NCBI RefSeq assembly: GCF_003429085.1
Contig: NZ_QVTC01000058.1
Coordinates: forward strand, 1 to 41,161
Direction of reading: 5' to 3'
DNA: 41,161 nucleotides
Source: Bacillus sp. V59.32b
GTDB taxonomy: Bacteria; Bacillota; Bacilli; Bacillales; DSM-1321
Part shown: positions 15,892-23,086 of the stretch, one piece after another
How positions within the stretch are numbered: the stretch's first letter is position 1
Layout: each line of letters starts with the position of its first letter
Program-made: the position numbers and the translations under genes
The notes under the pieces: model-generated
Told to the model about the DNA's origin: nothing
The model's database searches: none
Seen by the model: only the letters and a program-made list of their open reading frames with translations

Positions 15892-16641
15892 ATGAAAAGT
15901 AAAACAGGGGTCTTATTAGGGCGATTAATGCGCAATATCATGCGCAGTCCGGATACGATAATAACAGTGGCGATTACGCCAATTATGATGATGTTGTTGT
16001 TTGTTTATGTATTTGGTGGTGCGATAGAAACTGGTACGGACAATTATGTCAATTATTTATTACCAGGTATTCTGCTAATCACCATCGCATCTGGCGTTGC
16101 ATACACTTCCTTGCGGTTATTTACGGATGTAAAAAGTGGACTGATGGCACGTTTTATCACCATGCCCATCAAGCGCTCGTCTGTATTGTGGGCGCACGTG
16201 TTAACCTCACTGGTTTCCAATGCAATTACTGTCGTGGTGGTTATCCTCGCCGCATTTTTGATGGGATTCCGACCTAATGCAGGTATCATTGATTGGCTTG
16301 CGGTAGTTGGGATACTAGGGCTGTTTACACTGGCGCTGACATGGCTGGCGGTCATTCCTGGATTGTCAGCAAGGTCTATGGAAGGGGCGACAGCATACTC
16401 ATATCCGCTGATTTTTCTTCCGTTCATTAGCTCGGCATTTGTTCCCACTGAAACCATGCCTAAAGTTGTTCGTGTGTTCGCTGAGAACCAGCCCGTGACT
16501 TCAATTGTGAATTCGATTCGTGCCCTCTTGTATGAAGGAACTGTGGTTAATGGAATCTGGACTGCGCTTGCCTGGTGTTTGGGAATCATGGTCATTGCTT
16601 ACTTGATTGCCAGTAAAGCATTTAAACGTCAGTTAGGGTAA
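15892..16641 (+). CDS. ABC-2 type exporter permease, DrrB-like
   Basis: The 249-residue membrane protein has about six hydrophobic segments: near residues 25-45 (TVAITPIMMMLLFVYVFGGA), 55-75, 105-125, 135-158, 165-185 and 225-243. It carries the ABC-2 permease pattern, with FLPFISSAFVPTETMP and the NQPVTSIVNSIRALL segment typical of DrrB proteins. It works with the preceding ATPase as a homodimeric exporter. The substrate is unknown; drugs, antibiotics or lipids are usual in this class. Its ATG directly follows the ATPase stop codon, so the two are translationally coupled. Confidence 0.93.
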   Translation: MKSKTGVLLGRLMRNIMRSPDTIITVAITPIMMMLLFVYVFGGAIETGTDNYVNYLLPGILLITIASGVAYTSLRLFTDVKSGLMARFITMPIKRSSVLWAHVLTSLVSNAITVVVVILAAFLMGFRPNAGIIDWLAVVGILGLFTLALTWLAVIPGLSARSMEGATAYSYPLIFLPFISSAFVPTETMPKVVRVFAENQPVTSIVNSIRALLYEGTVVNGIWTALAWCLGIMVIAYLIASKAFKRQLG

Positions 16642-16715
16642 GAATACCAGAGAAAGTGGAAATTGTTGAATGCTAAACAAAAAGACATGTATATGTTAAT
16701 TAGGAGGATACTACA

Positions 16716-17069
16716 ATGAACTTTTTAGAAAAAATAACTGGCAGCGACATGACTAAAGAAATGAAAGGTTTTGAAGCACGAGCAAAAGTCTTGCCAGCTG
16801 AATATCAAACTGCTTGGAAAGAAATTATAAACAATCTCTGGATTCACGGAGATTTCACCGGTCGAAATCTAATGCCGATTCTGGAAAGTGCTCTTGAACT
16901 GCTTGAAGTTACATCAGCTGACGGTCAGAGCGTCGAAGAAGTACTAGGAGATGATATTAAAGACTTCTGCGCAGCGCTTGTTGGTGACGAAGGCGCAAAA
17001 ACTTATCGAGACAAATGGCGTGTCCAACTCAACAAGAACGTAGAAAGAAAATTAGGAGGGCTGAAGTGA
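16716..17069 (+). CDS. DUF1048 family protein, paralogue 2
   Basis: The 117-residue protein matches the DUF1048 layout: MNFLEKITGSDMTKEMKGFE, RAKVLPAEYQTAWKEIINNL, a middle helix ALELLEVTSADGQSVEEVLG, and DIKDFCAALVGDEGAKTYRD. It retains the conserved DxxxFCxxL feature seen in the other two copies. TAGGAGG precedes its ATG. Its last codons overlap the GTG start of the third paralogue by four bases. It is soluble and its role is unknown, but its position implies a part in the exporter or its control. Confidence 0.87.
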   Translation: MNFLEKITGSDMTKEMKGFEARAKVLPAEYQTAWKEIINNLWIHGDFTGRNLMPILESALELLEVTSADGQSVEEVLGDDIKDFCAALVGDEGAKTYRDKWRVQLNKNVERKLGGLK

Positions 17070-17398
17070 GTATTAAAAAAATTATCGAAGGAAAAAAAGA
17101 GTGGAGAGCGCATGTTTCACGTGTCAATGAACTTCCACAAGATTATCAAATTGTTTATAAAGAGATCCAAAAATATCTCTTCAAGGTCGGGCCTGTAGAA
17201 CTAAACGAAGGTATCGGACTACTTACGGAAATTCTTAGCTTCTTTGAAGAATCCGCAGCTGCTGGGAAAGATGTGCTTGAAGTAACAGGAACAGACGTTG
17301 CTGCTTTCTGTGATGCGCTGATCGGAGATTCAAAAACTTACTCGGATCTCTATCAAGAATCGGTCAATGAACAAGTCAATAAGGCAATGAAAAAATAG
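17066..17398 (+). CDS. DUF1048 family protein, paralogue 3
   Basis: This 110-residue protein begins at GTG 17066, in a GTGA overlap with the previous stop and with AGGAGGG upstream. Longer starts inside the previous gene (17015) are unlikely, because the family begins at the SIKKIIEGKKEWRA segment. It shows NELPQDYQIVYKEIQKYLF, SFFEESAAAGKDVLEVTGTD and VAAFCDALIGDSKTY. It is closer to paralogue 1 than to paralogue 2. It is the last gene of the exporter unit. No clear terminator follows. Confidence 0.87.
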   Translation: MSIKKIIEGKKEWRAHVSRVNELPQDYQIVYKEIQKYLFKVGPVELNEGIGLLTEILSFFEESAAAGKDVLEVTGTDVAAFCDALIGDSKTYSDLYQESVNEQVNKAMKK

Positions 17399-17640
17399 AA
17401 AAAATATATCTTGATGGCATAAGTCTATCGAACTGTTGCCTAAGTCCAGGTGGTCAAGTAAAGGTCAAGTAACCATCCAAGTCAATAAATTTGATATAGA
17501 CCAAATGGAAGTACCCGAAATAACGTCCGTTAGATTTTAAAGATGAATTTATTGTGTAGAGGGTGCAAAATTTGAACAAGAAGATCGTCAATTTGGCGGT
17601 CTTTTTCTATGAAATTCAAATGGATGTAGAAGATAACATG
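17399..17640. other. Gap after the exporter unit
   Basis: No gene is visible. A short direct repeat (GTCAAGTAA and neighbours, 17453-17471) and a weak hairpin, GATCG ... CGGTC with TTTTT (17583-17607), may end the exporter transcript. Confidence 0.4.
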
Positions 17641-17649
17641 AGAATTTAG

Positions 17650-18150
17650 ACATTAAAAACCTATGGCTTTCAATATAATCTGTTATTAAGATTTTTTGGC
17701 GATATTAATATGAATGATCTTTACAACAGAGAAACTCAAAAGCTATTTAATTGAAGTGGGAGAACATTTAAAACCGTCTAGTCTAGGGCATCGGGTTCGT
17801 TGTATTCGATCACTTTCAAATGGACATATGATGAAGGTTTCATTTCCAAGAATCCAGCTACTAAATTAAAGGAATCAAAGATGGGCAAAAGAATCCCAAA
17901 ATTCCTTTCAGAACTTGAAATAGAACATCTTAGGGAAGCGTGCCATATCCCCATGGAAAATGCATTATTTTAATTTATTTATTCTACCGGTTGTCGTATT
18001 GGAGAAGTTGTAAAACTCAATCGAGATGATATTTGCTTCTCCACAAATTCTGATATTGTACATGGAAAAGGCGATAAGGAAAGAGAAGTGTACTTCAATA
18101 CTCGCTGCTCTTTTTGGCTACTTCAAGAGGTGCTCCGTTGTTGATCATGT
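17650..18150 (+). pseudogene. Decayed tyrosine recombinase (XerC/XerD-like integrase)
   Basis: Joined frames give an N-terminal SAM-like region (EKLKSYLIEVGEHLKPSSLG, HRVRCIRSL), a frameshift, then WTYDEGFISKNPATKLK and KRIPKFLSELEIEHLREACH, a stop after MENALF, and then FIYSTGCRIGEVVKLNRDDI, containing the first catalytic arginine (GCRIGE), and VHGKGDKEREVYFN (the conserved lysine region). The gene then breaks up before the C-terminal HxxR and tyrosine boxes. It carries at least one frameshift and one internal stop, so it is inactive. It lies at the left end of a series of short genes separated by repeats. Confidence 0.85.
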
Positions 18151-18240
18151 GAGTCGCCGCCATATAGTTGAGTAATTCACTTTCTATATATATGGATAAT
18201 TATGTTAAATTATATAGGGGATATTGTGAAGAATTGTACT

Positions 18241-18280
18241 TAAAGTAACGGGGCAGGTTAGTGCAATAAAAAAGGGCAAA
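18241..18280 (+). repeat. Dispersed repeat, half unit before the DUF3885 gene
   Basis: AGTAACGGGGCAGGTTAGTG followed by CAATAAAAAAGGGC matches the right half of the repeat family. It lies 28 bases before the DUF3885 start, as the right halves do at other genes. The stretch 18151-18240 shows nothing else. Confidence 0.55.
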
Positions 18281-18307
18281 CATAAAGAAACTTAATGAGG
18301 TGCAGAT

Positions 18308-18949
18308 ATGCTTTTAAATGACTATATGAATGAGAATTTCCCAAACTTAAACCTCAGACCACCCTTGTTCTATAACTGGGAAATTAGCATACGGTTCGAA
18401 TTAGGAATTGAGTGGAGTAGAGAATACAATTACGAAAACATTCCTTATGTACAGGGAGTTTATAAAAGGGCTGTCACGTTATTTGAATCCTTACATTCAC
18501 AAGATGAGGAAATTTTTGTTGTAGTAGATGTGAATGATTTTGGAGGTAGAAAAGCCTATAAGCACAAAGCAAGGCTTTTTGCTCCCTATGTCTATGAAAA
18601 ATCAGTCTTATACAAATTGAAGCATACAAAAATGCCTTATATTTTCCCAGAAGAGGATGAGGACGGAATTTATAAAACGCATAGGTTTACTCTCAAATGC
18701 AAAGTATCTGATTTGAAATACATTGCGTTGTTAAAAGCAATATGCAATAAGGATTTAGGAATCCAGCCAAGTGTTTTTCATAGAATATATTTTTTAAATA
18801 TCAAAAGAAAAACCATTTTTCATGTTTACGATGACAGGGGTTGTGATTTACTGGCTACTTCGCCTGAAGTCATAAGGAATATTTATAATAAATACAACGA
18901 TTGGATATTAGATTACGACAGAGATGAAATAGATAAGGTATTTAAATAA
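18308..18949 (+). CDS. DUF3885 domain protein
   Basis: The 213-residue protein matches DUF3885: RPPLFYNWEISIRFELGIEW, YVQGVYKRAVTLFESLHSQD, HRFTLKCKVSDLKYIALLKA, VFHRIYFLNIKRKTIFHVYD and the C-terminal DDRGCDLLATSPEVIR with KYNDWILDYDRDEIDKVF. It is soluble, of unknown function, and common in Bacillus as solitary accessory genes. AATGAGGTG lies before the ATG. It is the first intact gene after the decayed integrase and is flanked by the dispersed repeat on both sides. Confidence 0.87.
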   Translation: MLLNDYMNENFPNLNLRPPLFYNWEISIRFELGIEWSREYNYENIPYVQGVYKRAVTLFESLHSQDEEIFVVVDVNDFGGRKAYKHKARLFAPYVYEKSVLYKLKHTKMPYIFPEEDEDGIYKTHRFTLKCKVSDLKYIALLKAICNKDLGIQPSVFHRIYFLNIKRKTIFHVYDDRGCDLLATSPEVIRNIYNKYNDWILDYDRDEIDKVFK

Positions 18950-18952
18950 GGA

Positions 18953-19042
18953 ACTTTCCTTGTTGAACTAACGGGTGCGATTGTTCAATAAGAGCAGTCG
19001 CTTTTTTCTTATTCAAGTAACGGGCAGAAGAGTTTAATAAGT
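18953..19042 (+). repeat. Dispersed palindromic repeat, copy 4
   Basis: TTGTTGAACTAACGGGTGCG, GATTGTTCAATAAGAGC, GCTTTTTTCTTATTCAAGTA and ACGGGCAGAAGAGTTTAATA follow in order. It starts a few bases after the DUF3885 stop and ends 16 bases before the next gene. Both halves of the family are present. Confidence 0.7.
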
Positions 19043-19057
19043 GAACGGGGGATTATA

Positions 19058-19324
19058 TTGCCTGTATATAAAATGTCATTATTTTGTGTAGCCTTCAATA
19101 TAACGTTTAGTATAATGAGTTTTTTGACTAACAATTTTGATGTTATTTTTCTACGAATTTTAAGTATTGGTATTTTTTTCTTACCACAAATGGTGACATT
19201 TTGTGGAGTTCTTTTAGGAATAGGTGCAATTGTGTTAAAAGAAAATTTCATCAAATCAATCATTTCGATCGCATTAAATATTGCTTATATTTTTGCATAT
19301 TACTATGTTTTGGAAAACTATTAG
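19058..19324 (+). CDS. Small membrane protein
   Basis: The 88-residue product has three hydrophobic segments (residues 6-24, 30-60 and 68-85). It starts with TTG at 19058 behind GGGGG at 19046-19050; an ATG at 19073 is an alternative. The sequence is AT-rich and I recognise no family. It fills one slot between repeat copies. Confidence 0.5.
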   Translation: MPVYKMSLFCVAFNITFSIMSFLTNNFDVIFLRILSIGIFFLPQMVTFCGVLLGIGAIVLKENFIKSIISIALNIAYIFAYYYVLENY

Positions 19325-19335
19325 CAGTATTATTG

Positions 19336-19396
19336 CAACATCAGTAGTGCTTTTTTCTTCTTCAACTAACGGGTGCAAGAGTTGAACAAGAAGTTG
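19336..19396 (+). repeat. Dispersed palindromic repeat, copy 5
   Basis: GTAGTGCTTTTTTCTTCTTC, AACTAACGGGTGCAAGAG and TTGAACAAGAAG are the shared blocks. It lies between the small membrane gene and the broken gene at 19431. Confidence 0.7.
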
Positions 19397-19430
19397 CGGT
19401 TAAAACATATTCATAGGGGAGTTTAGAATA

Positions 19431-19657
19431 ATGCTTGAACTTGTTAAAGAAATATACTCACCTAGTAAGGCATATAAAGTGGAAATTAATAAACGTTTGA
19501 GAGATGGGCTTTTAAAATTGACGTTTATTTTTGGGATAGTGACTGGGAAACTTGGCTACAAAAGTCTACTGCCTTTTCACTTACTGACAACTTAAACAGT
19601 GCAATGGCAATTGCTAATGAAAAACTGAAGGTTTATTCAGGCGAGATAATTGAATAG
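19431..19657 (+). pseudogene. Frameshifted small gene, about 75 codons
   Basis: From ATG 19431 the frame reads LVKEIYSPSKAYKVEINKRL and then runs out of sense. A shift of one base near 19512 restores KIDVYFWDSDWETWLQKSTA and SLTDNLNSAMAIANEKLK to a stop at 19655-19657. The total length is one base short of a multiple of three, so a single deletion in the TTTTAAAA run explains it. The family is unknown; the intact form would be a soluble protein of about 75 residues. It occupies one slot between repeat copies. Confidence 0.65.
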
Positions 19658-19666
19658 ATATGTGAA

Positions 19667-19756
19667 CCATTTCACTTAAGCTAACGGGTGCTTTACCTCA
19701 ATAAGGAATAAGGCTTTTTTCCAGTTCAACTAAAGGGGGTTAGTTGTAGAACCCTA
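19667..19756 (+). repeat. Dispersed palindromic repeat, copy 6
   Basis: CTTAAGCTAACGGGTGCTTT, CCTCAATAAGGAATAAGGC, TTTTTTCCAGTTCAACTAAA and GGGGGTTAGTTGTAGAAC are in the family order. It lies between the broken gene and the deaminase-like gene, and its left half nearly touches the stop codon upstream. Confidence 0.7.
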
Positions 19757-19808
19757 TTTAAATTGTGTTAAAGTAATTTTAGCGATAAATGATTATGGGG
19801 GAAGAAGA

Positions 19809-20210
19809 ATGAACATTGAACAAAGACTGTATCAAGCTGCTATCGAACTGATTGAAAAAAGATACGCTTCTGGATGGGGCGGTGCAGCAGCTATGTATAC
19901 CGAAGATGGTAAAATCTTGACAAGTGTTGCTCCAGAGGTCATCAATGCATCAACAGAATTGTGTATTGAAACTGGTGCAATCCTTGAAGCACATAAGCTT
20001 AACACAAAAATTACACATTCTGTTTGTGTTGTAAGAGATGACGAAAATGCTGAATTTAAAGTTTTAACTCCTTGTGGGGTATGTCAAGAAAGACTCCTTT
20101 ATTGGGGTCCCGATCTAAAAGCAGCTATTAGTAACCCAGATGAGAGCCTTGTATATAAAACACTGAAGGAAATACAACCATTTCATTGGTCTAAAGCCTA
20201 TAATATTTAA
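19809..20210 (+). CDS. Cytidine deaminase-like enzyme (possibly blasticidin-S deaminase type)
   Basis: The 133-residue protein keeps the zinc site of the cytidine deaminase fold: Cys52 and Glu54 in STELCIETGAI (the C-x-E box, Glu being the proton carrier), and Cys89 and Cys92 in TPCGVCQERLLYWG. The N-terminal SGWGGAAAMYTEDGKIL strand and the PEVINAST segment fit the substrate loop. Size and the LTPCGVCQERLLYWG region resemble the blasticidin-S deaminase branch and related Bacillus CDA homologues. It is soluble. The substrate (cytidine or a nucleoside antibiotic) cannot be decided here. Repeat copies lie on both sides. Confidence 0.85.
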   Translation: MNIEQRLYQAAIELIEKRYASGWGGAAAMYTEDGKILTSVAPEVINASTELCIETGAILEAHKLNTKITHSVCVVRDDENAEFKVLTPCGVCQERLLYWGPDLKAAISNPDESLVYKTLKEIQPFHWSKAYNI

Positions 20211-20211
20211 C

Positions 20212-20312
20212 ATTCTTCTTCGACTAACGGGTGCTTTGATCCAAAAAGGATTAGGCCCTTTTTTGTTGAAGTTATTGTACAAACGGGCCATTTTGTGGAA
20301 TAAGTGAACTAA
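20212..20312 (+). repeat. Dispersed palindromic repeat, copy 7
   Basis: TTCTTCGACTAACGGGTGCT, GATCCAAAAAGGATTAGGCC, TTTTTTGTTGAAG and AAACGGGCCATTTTGTGGAA, then TAAGTG. It starts directly at the stop of the deaminase gene. The stretch 20313-20510 holds the XRE promoter region and AAAGGAG before its ATG. Confidence 0.65.
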
Positions 20313-20510
20313 CGAAGGCAGGTAAGTTCAAAAGGAAAACTTGATACTCTCCCTGTGATTCAGATATAGGTTGGATGGGTAATTATTTTGCTAAAATACA
20401 CGATATAACACAGTTGCAACCGTAAGTTGACAAAGTGCATTAGCCATAAGATAGAACTCAATGTAATGTTTTAATACAATTTAATTATCAAAAGAAAGGA
20501 GTTCATTTTA

Positions 20511-21296
20511 ATGACATTTGGTGAAAAACTTTTTAAATTAAGAAAAGAAAAAGGACTTTCTCAAGAGGCTTTAGCTGAAAAATTAAACACGACAAGGCAG
20601 GCAATAAGTAAATGGGAAAATGGTCAGGGGTTTCCTGAAACTGAAAAACTTCTAACGATCGGAAACATTTTTGAAGTTTCTGTTGATTATTTGCTAAAGG
20701 ATACGATTAAGCCAAGTAATGATAATGAAGAAGGATATTATGTAAGCAAAGAAATGGCAGAAGGGTATTTGTTATCTGAACGCAAAACCTTTAACTATAT
20801 TGCTTTAGGGTTTAGCTTTATTACTTTAGCCTTTATACCATATTTGGTATTTAAGGATCCAACAATTTATACACTCCTAATCATTATAATTGCTGCATTT
20901 GGGGTTGTGTCTTTTGTGTCAGCAGGGTTTATAGAAGAAGATCGATATAAAATTCTTAAGAAAGAGGCTTTGTTGTTTGACCAAGACTATCTTAAAGAGC
21001 TAACAAGGAGATACGAAGATATTAAGACGAAGTATGCTGTTGGAATGATCATTGGTGTTTTTTTACTCGTAGGAGGTGCAATACCTTTTTTGTTCGAAAG
21101 AAAAGATATAACTTCCGGGGATTTAGTACCTTATTTCCCAGTTTGTGTGGTTTTGATTGCTTTTGGTTTCTACATTTTCATTCGCACCTTATCAATACTG
21201 GAGGCATATAAACTACTGGCGAAAAATGAGGAGCATATTAATCGGATAGGTTTTAAGCTTCTAAAGAAAGTGAGAAAAAAGGTGGATGATCTTTAA
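20511..21296 (+). CDS. XRE family regulator with membrane domain
   Basis: The 261-residue protein has an N-terminal XRE helix-turn-helix (FGEKLFKLRKEKGLSQEALA, NTTRQAISKWENGQGFPETE, FEVSVDYLL), then a linker and four hydrophobic segments (about residues 94-112, 115-140, 175-195 and 205-225). It is a membrane-bound DNA-binding protein. Such proteins are frequent in Bacillus and usually regulate nearby transport or toxin genes; no target is evident. AAAGGAG lies shortly before the ATG. It closes the series of genes separated by repeats. Confidence 0.88.
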   Translation: MTFGEKLFKLRKEKGLSQEALAEKLNTTRQAISKWENGQGFPETEKLLTIGNIFEVSVDYLLKDTIKPSNDNEEGYYVSKEMAEGYLLSERKTFNYIALGFSFITLAFIPYLVFKDPTIYTLLIIIIAAFGVVSFVSAGFIEEDRYKILKKEALLFDQDYLKELTRRYEDIKTKYAVGMIIGVFLLVGGAIPFLFERKDITSGDLVPYFPVCVVLIAFGFYIFIRTLSILEAYKLLAKNEEHINRIGFKLLKKVRKKVDDL

Positions 21297-21497
21297 TAGG
21301 GTGTTTTTCTTGTATCTATGTTTGGTTTCTTTGTTTGCACTTATAGGTATATTGGGAATCATCAGTAAAGGAGATTATAATCTATTTCTGCAGTTTTCTT
21401 TCGGATTGTCAATCTTCAAGATATGGGCGCTTTAATTGAGGAAGGATCACAGAAATGATCAAACTTTTTTATAAAGAATGATCCAATTAAATATATT

Positions 21498-21538
21498 AAG
21501 AGCGTGTTTTGATCAATCTTTTGTTCAAACACGCTCTT
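21498..21538. repeat. Hairpin of the second repeat family (copy B)
   Basis: AAGAGCGTGTTTTG at 21498-21511 pairs with CAAACACGCTCTT at 21526-21538. Together with 3107-3148 it shares AAGAGC, TTTTGATCAA and GCTCTT, while the inner bases differ in a compensating way. A T run follows, so it may act as a terminator. The surrounding stretch 21297-21657 has no other gene. Confidence 0.6.
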
Positions 21539-21657
21539 TCTTTTTGTACATTTATCAAGGTTATTAGTATGAATTTGATCAAACATTATTCAAAAGCAAC
21601 ATATTATGTGTAACTGATATTCACATATCCGATATCTCACTACTTTAGTTAATTTGA

Positions 21658-21794
21658 CTAATTTTCATCAGTTGGAATGATCCCCATTTTTTTGTATTCT
21701 TCTACGACCTTCAAAGATTGTTCACGTTCTTTTTTATCAATTCGTTAGAGACAACAATTTCATCCACTATCTTTTTAAATTCCATAGTTTCCAT
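21658..21794 (-). pseudogene. Frameshifted small gene, about 45 codons
   Basis: The minus strand from ATG 21794 reads METMEFKKIVDEIVVSNELI, and after a one-base shift in an A run continues KKEREQSLKVVEEYKKMGII and PTDEN to a stop at 21658-21660. The length is one base short of a multiple of three. GAGGAG lies upstream. The intact protein would be a small charged helical protein of unknown function. The shift lies in a homopolymer, so a sequencing error is possible. Confidence 0.55.
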
Positions 21795-21849
21795 TAGGAT
21801 TTTCTCCTCTTTGTTCTTTAAGGACAAATATTCTATGCTAAACTCTCTT

Positions 21850-21910
21850 TTCCTTCTTCAACTATCCTGCCAGTTAGTTGAAAAAGAAAATAGCCACCTA
21901 TTAACTGGCA
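21850..21910. repeat. Dispersed repeat, variant copy with long hairpin
   Basis: TTCAACTA near 21857 pairs with TAGTTGAA near 21874, the family arms. GCCAGTTA at 21869-21876 can also pair with TAACTGGC at 21902-21909, which gives two mutually exclusive hairpins. It lies between two minus-strand genes. Confidence 0.55.
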
Positions 21911-21945
21911 GCCGGAACTCAAAGTAAACACCCATCAGCTTAATA

Positions 21946-22194
21946 TCAATTCTTAAAATCAGCTACATTCCAATTCCATTTCGCATTGATGGTGTCCATA
22001 AATTCTTGAATTTTTTCTTTTGATAAGTCTTTTTCTCCGTTTAACTTATTCGCATAGGATTTTAATACCCAAGTTTCGTCATAAGGCTTTTCTGGTGCTT
22101 TCCATTGGACACCGAACCTATAATCCCTTGCATCTATCGTTACTTCAACTGAAAGTATATTATCTCCGTGTAATATGAAATGTCGCATCTCCAT
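21946..22194 (-). CDS. Small uncharacterised protein, 82 residues
   Basis: The frame is open from 22236, but GGAGGTG at 22204-22210 serves the ATG at 22194, which is preferred. The product begins MEMRHFILHGDNILSVEVTI, has RFGVQWKAPEKPYDETWVLK in the middle and ends EFMDTINAKWNWNVADF. It is soluble and predicted to mix strands and helices. I do not recognise the family. Composition and ribosome site support it as a real gene. Confidence 0.65.
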   Translation of the reverse strand: MEMRHFILHGDNILSVEVTIDARDYRFGVQWKAPEKPYDETWVLKSYANKLNGEKDLSKEKIQEFMDTINAKWNWNVADFKN

Positions 22195-22235
22195 TTTGCC
22201 TAACACCTCCATTAACAGTTTAACATATATATCCA

Positions 22236-22264
22236 TTCTCTTATTGAACTAACCTGCTCCGTTA
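22236..22264 (-). repeat. Dispersed repeat, half unit (minus orientation)
   Basis: On the minus strand it reads GGAGCAGGTTAGTTCAATAA then GAGAA, matching the right half of the family. It stands directly upstream of the minus-strand gene at 21946-22194, as right halves do at plus-strand genes. Confidence 0.55.
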
Positions 22265-23086
22265 ATACATTAAGCACAGCTTAGCAATTATGTATAAATA
22301 TAAGCATCTATACACTTCCGTTTTAAGTAATGATTCAAAGTGATTAATAAACATATCGCCAAAACATACATCATTTAAATGCCAGAAACAAAAAGCTGCC
22401 TCTTTTAGATTTTTACGCCACAGTTAAACACATATATTTGTTTGTGGCAAATGGTGTAATCACCCTTGACAAAAGGATTTTCACTACAAATTTGGTCTGG
22501 ACCTAGATAATTGTTATTTTATCTAGATGAAAAGAGGCGCACCTCTTTAATAAGGAAAGCATTTTCACACTAAAGAATAAATTTTCCTGGAATAAGAATT
22601 TATCGATTTTAAGTGTAATGGCTTTCATTTTCTCATTAGCTACTATTTTGCTCATTATGTTGAATAGATGCTGTTTAAAGAAATGAATTGTCTAGTTCTT
22701 ACAACTTCTCTTCAAACTTCTCTCGAAACCTTTAAATATTCTCCCAGAAAGATACTTCAAGGGATGTTATTACTTAATCTTTGCGTACAAACGGGCTATA
22801 GTATATTGTTCATCTCAGTGTTTTTAATGAGAGTTATATAACTTAGCAAGAATGTATTTGATGTTTCAATATTCAATCCATCACAGTGCATCCAGTTACT
22901 GAACCATTTCCCTATGCTAGCGCAAAACATATGAAAGAATATTTGATTACATGTTAAGTTTTATGAAATAACAATTTATTTTATTTATTAGTTCTAGTAG
23001 ATTTTTCCCGAAATAGAATGAGTATTGCGCAACTAAATATCATCAGATGAAGCAGTTGCAGTCGAAATTATTCAAGGGGGAAATGT
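22265..23086. other. Long gap without a supported gene
   Basis: About 820 bases are AT-rich with stops in all frames. One short stretch near 22600-22690 reads NLSILSVMAFIFSLATILLI, which would be a single membrane span, but it has no good start site. A CAAACGGGCTATAG piece near 22788 resembles the repeat family. The promoter of the gene at 23087 must lie near the right end, but I see no clear boxes. Confidence 0.45.

Noticed and set aside
16053-16595. 180-codon minus-strand ORF
   Set aside because: It is antisense to the ABC permease and rich in low-complexity Thr/Ser/Ile runs typical of shadow frames.
22596-22695. Possible one-span membrane peptide
   Set aside because: The frame reads as a hydrophobic stretch but has no start codon with a ribosome site; mentioned only in the gap entry.
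22265-23086. Riboswitch or ncRNA in the long gap
   Set aside because: No known aptamer core, strong hairpin series or terminator could be found by eye.
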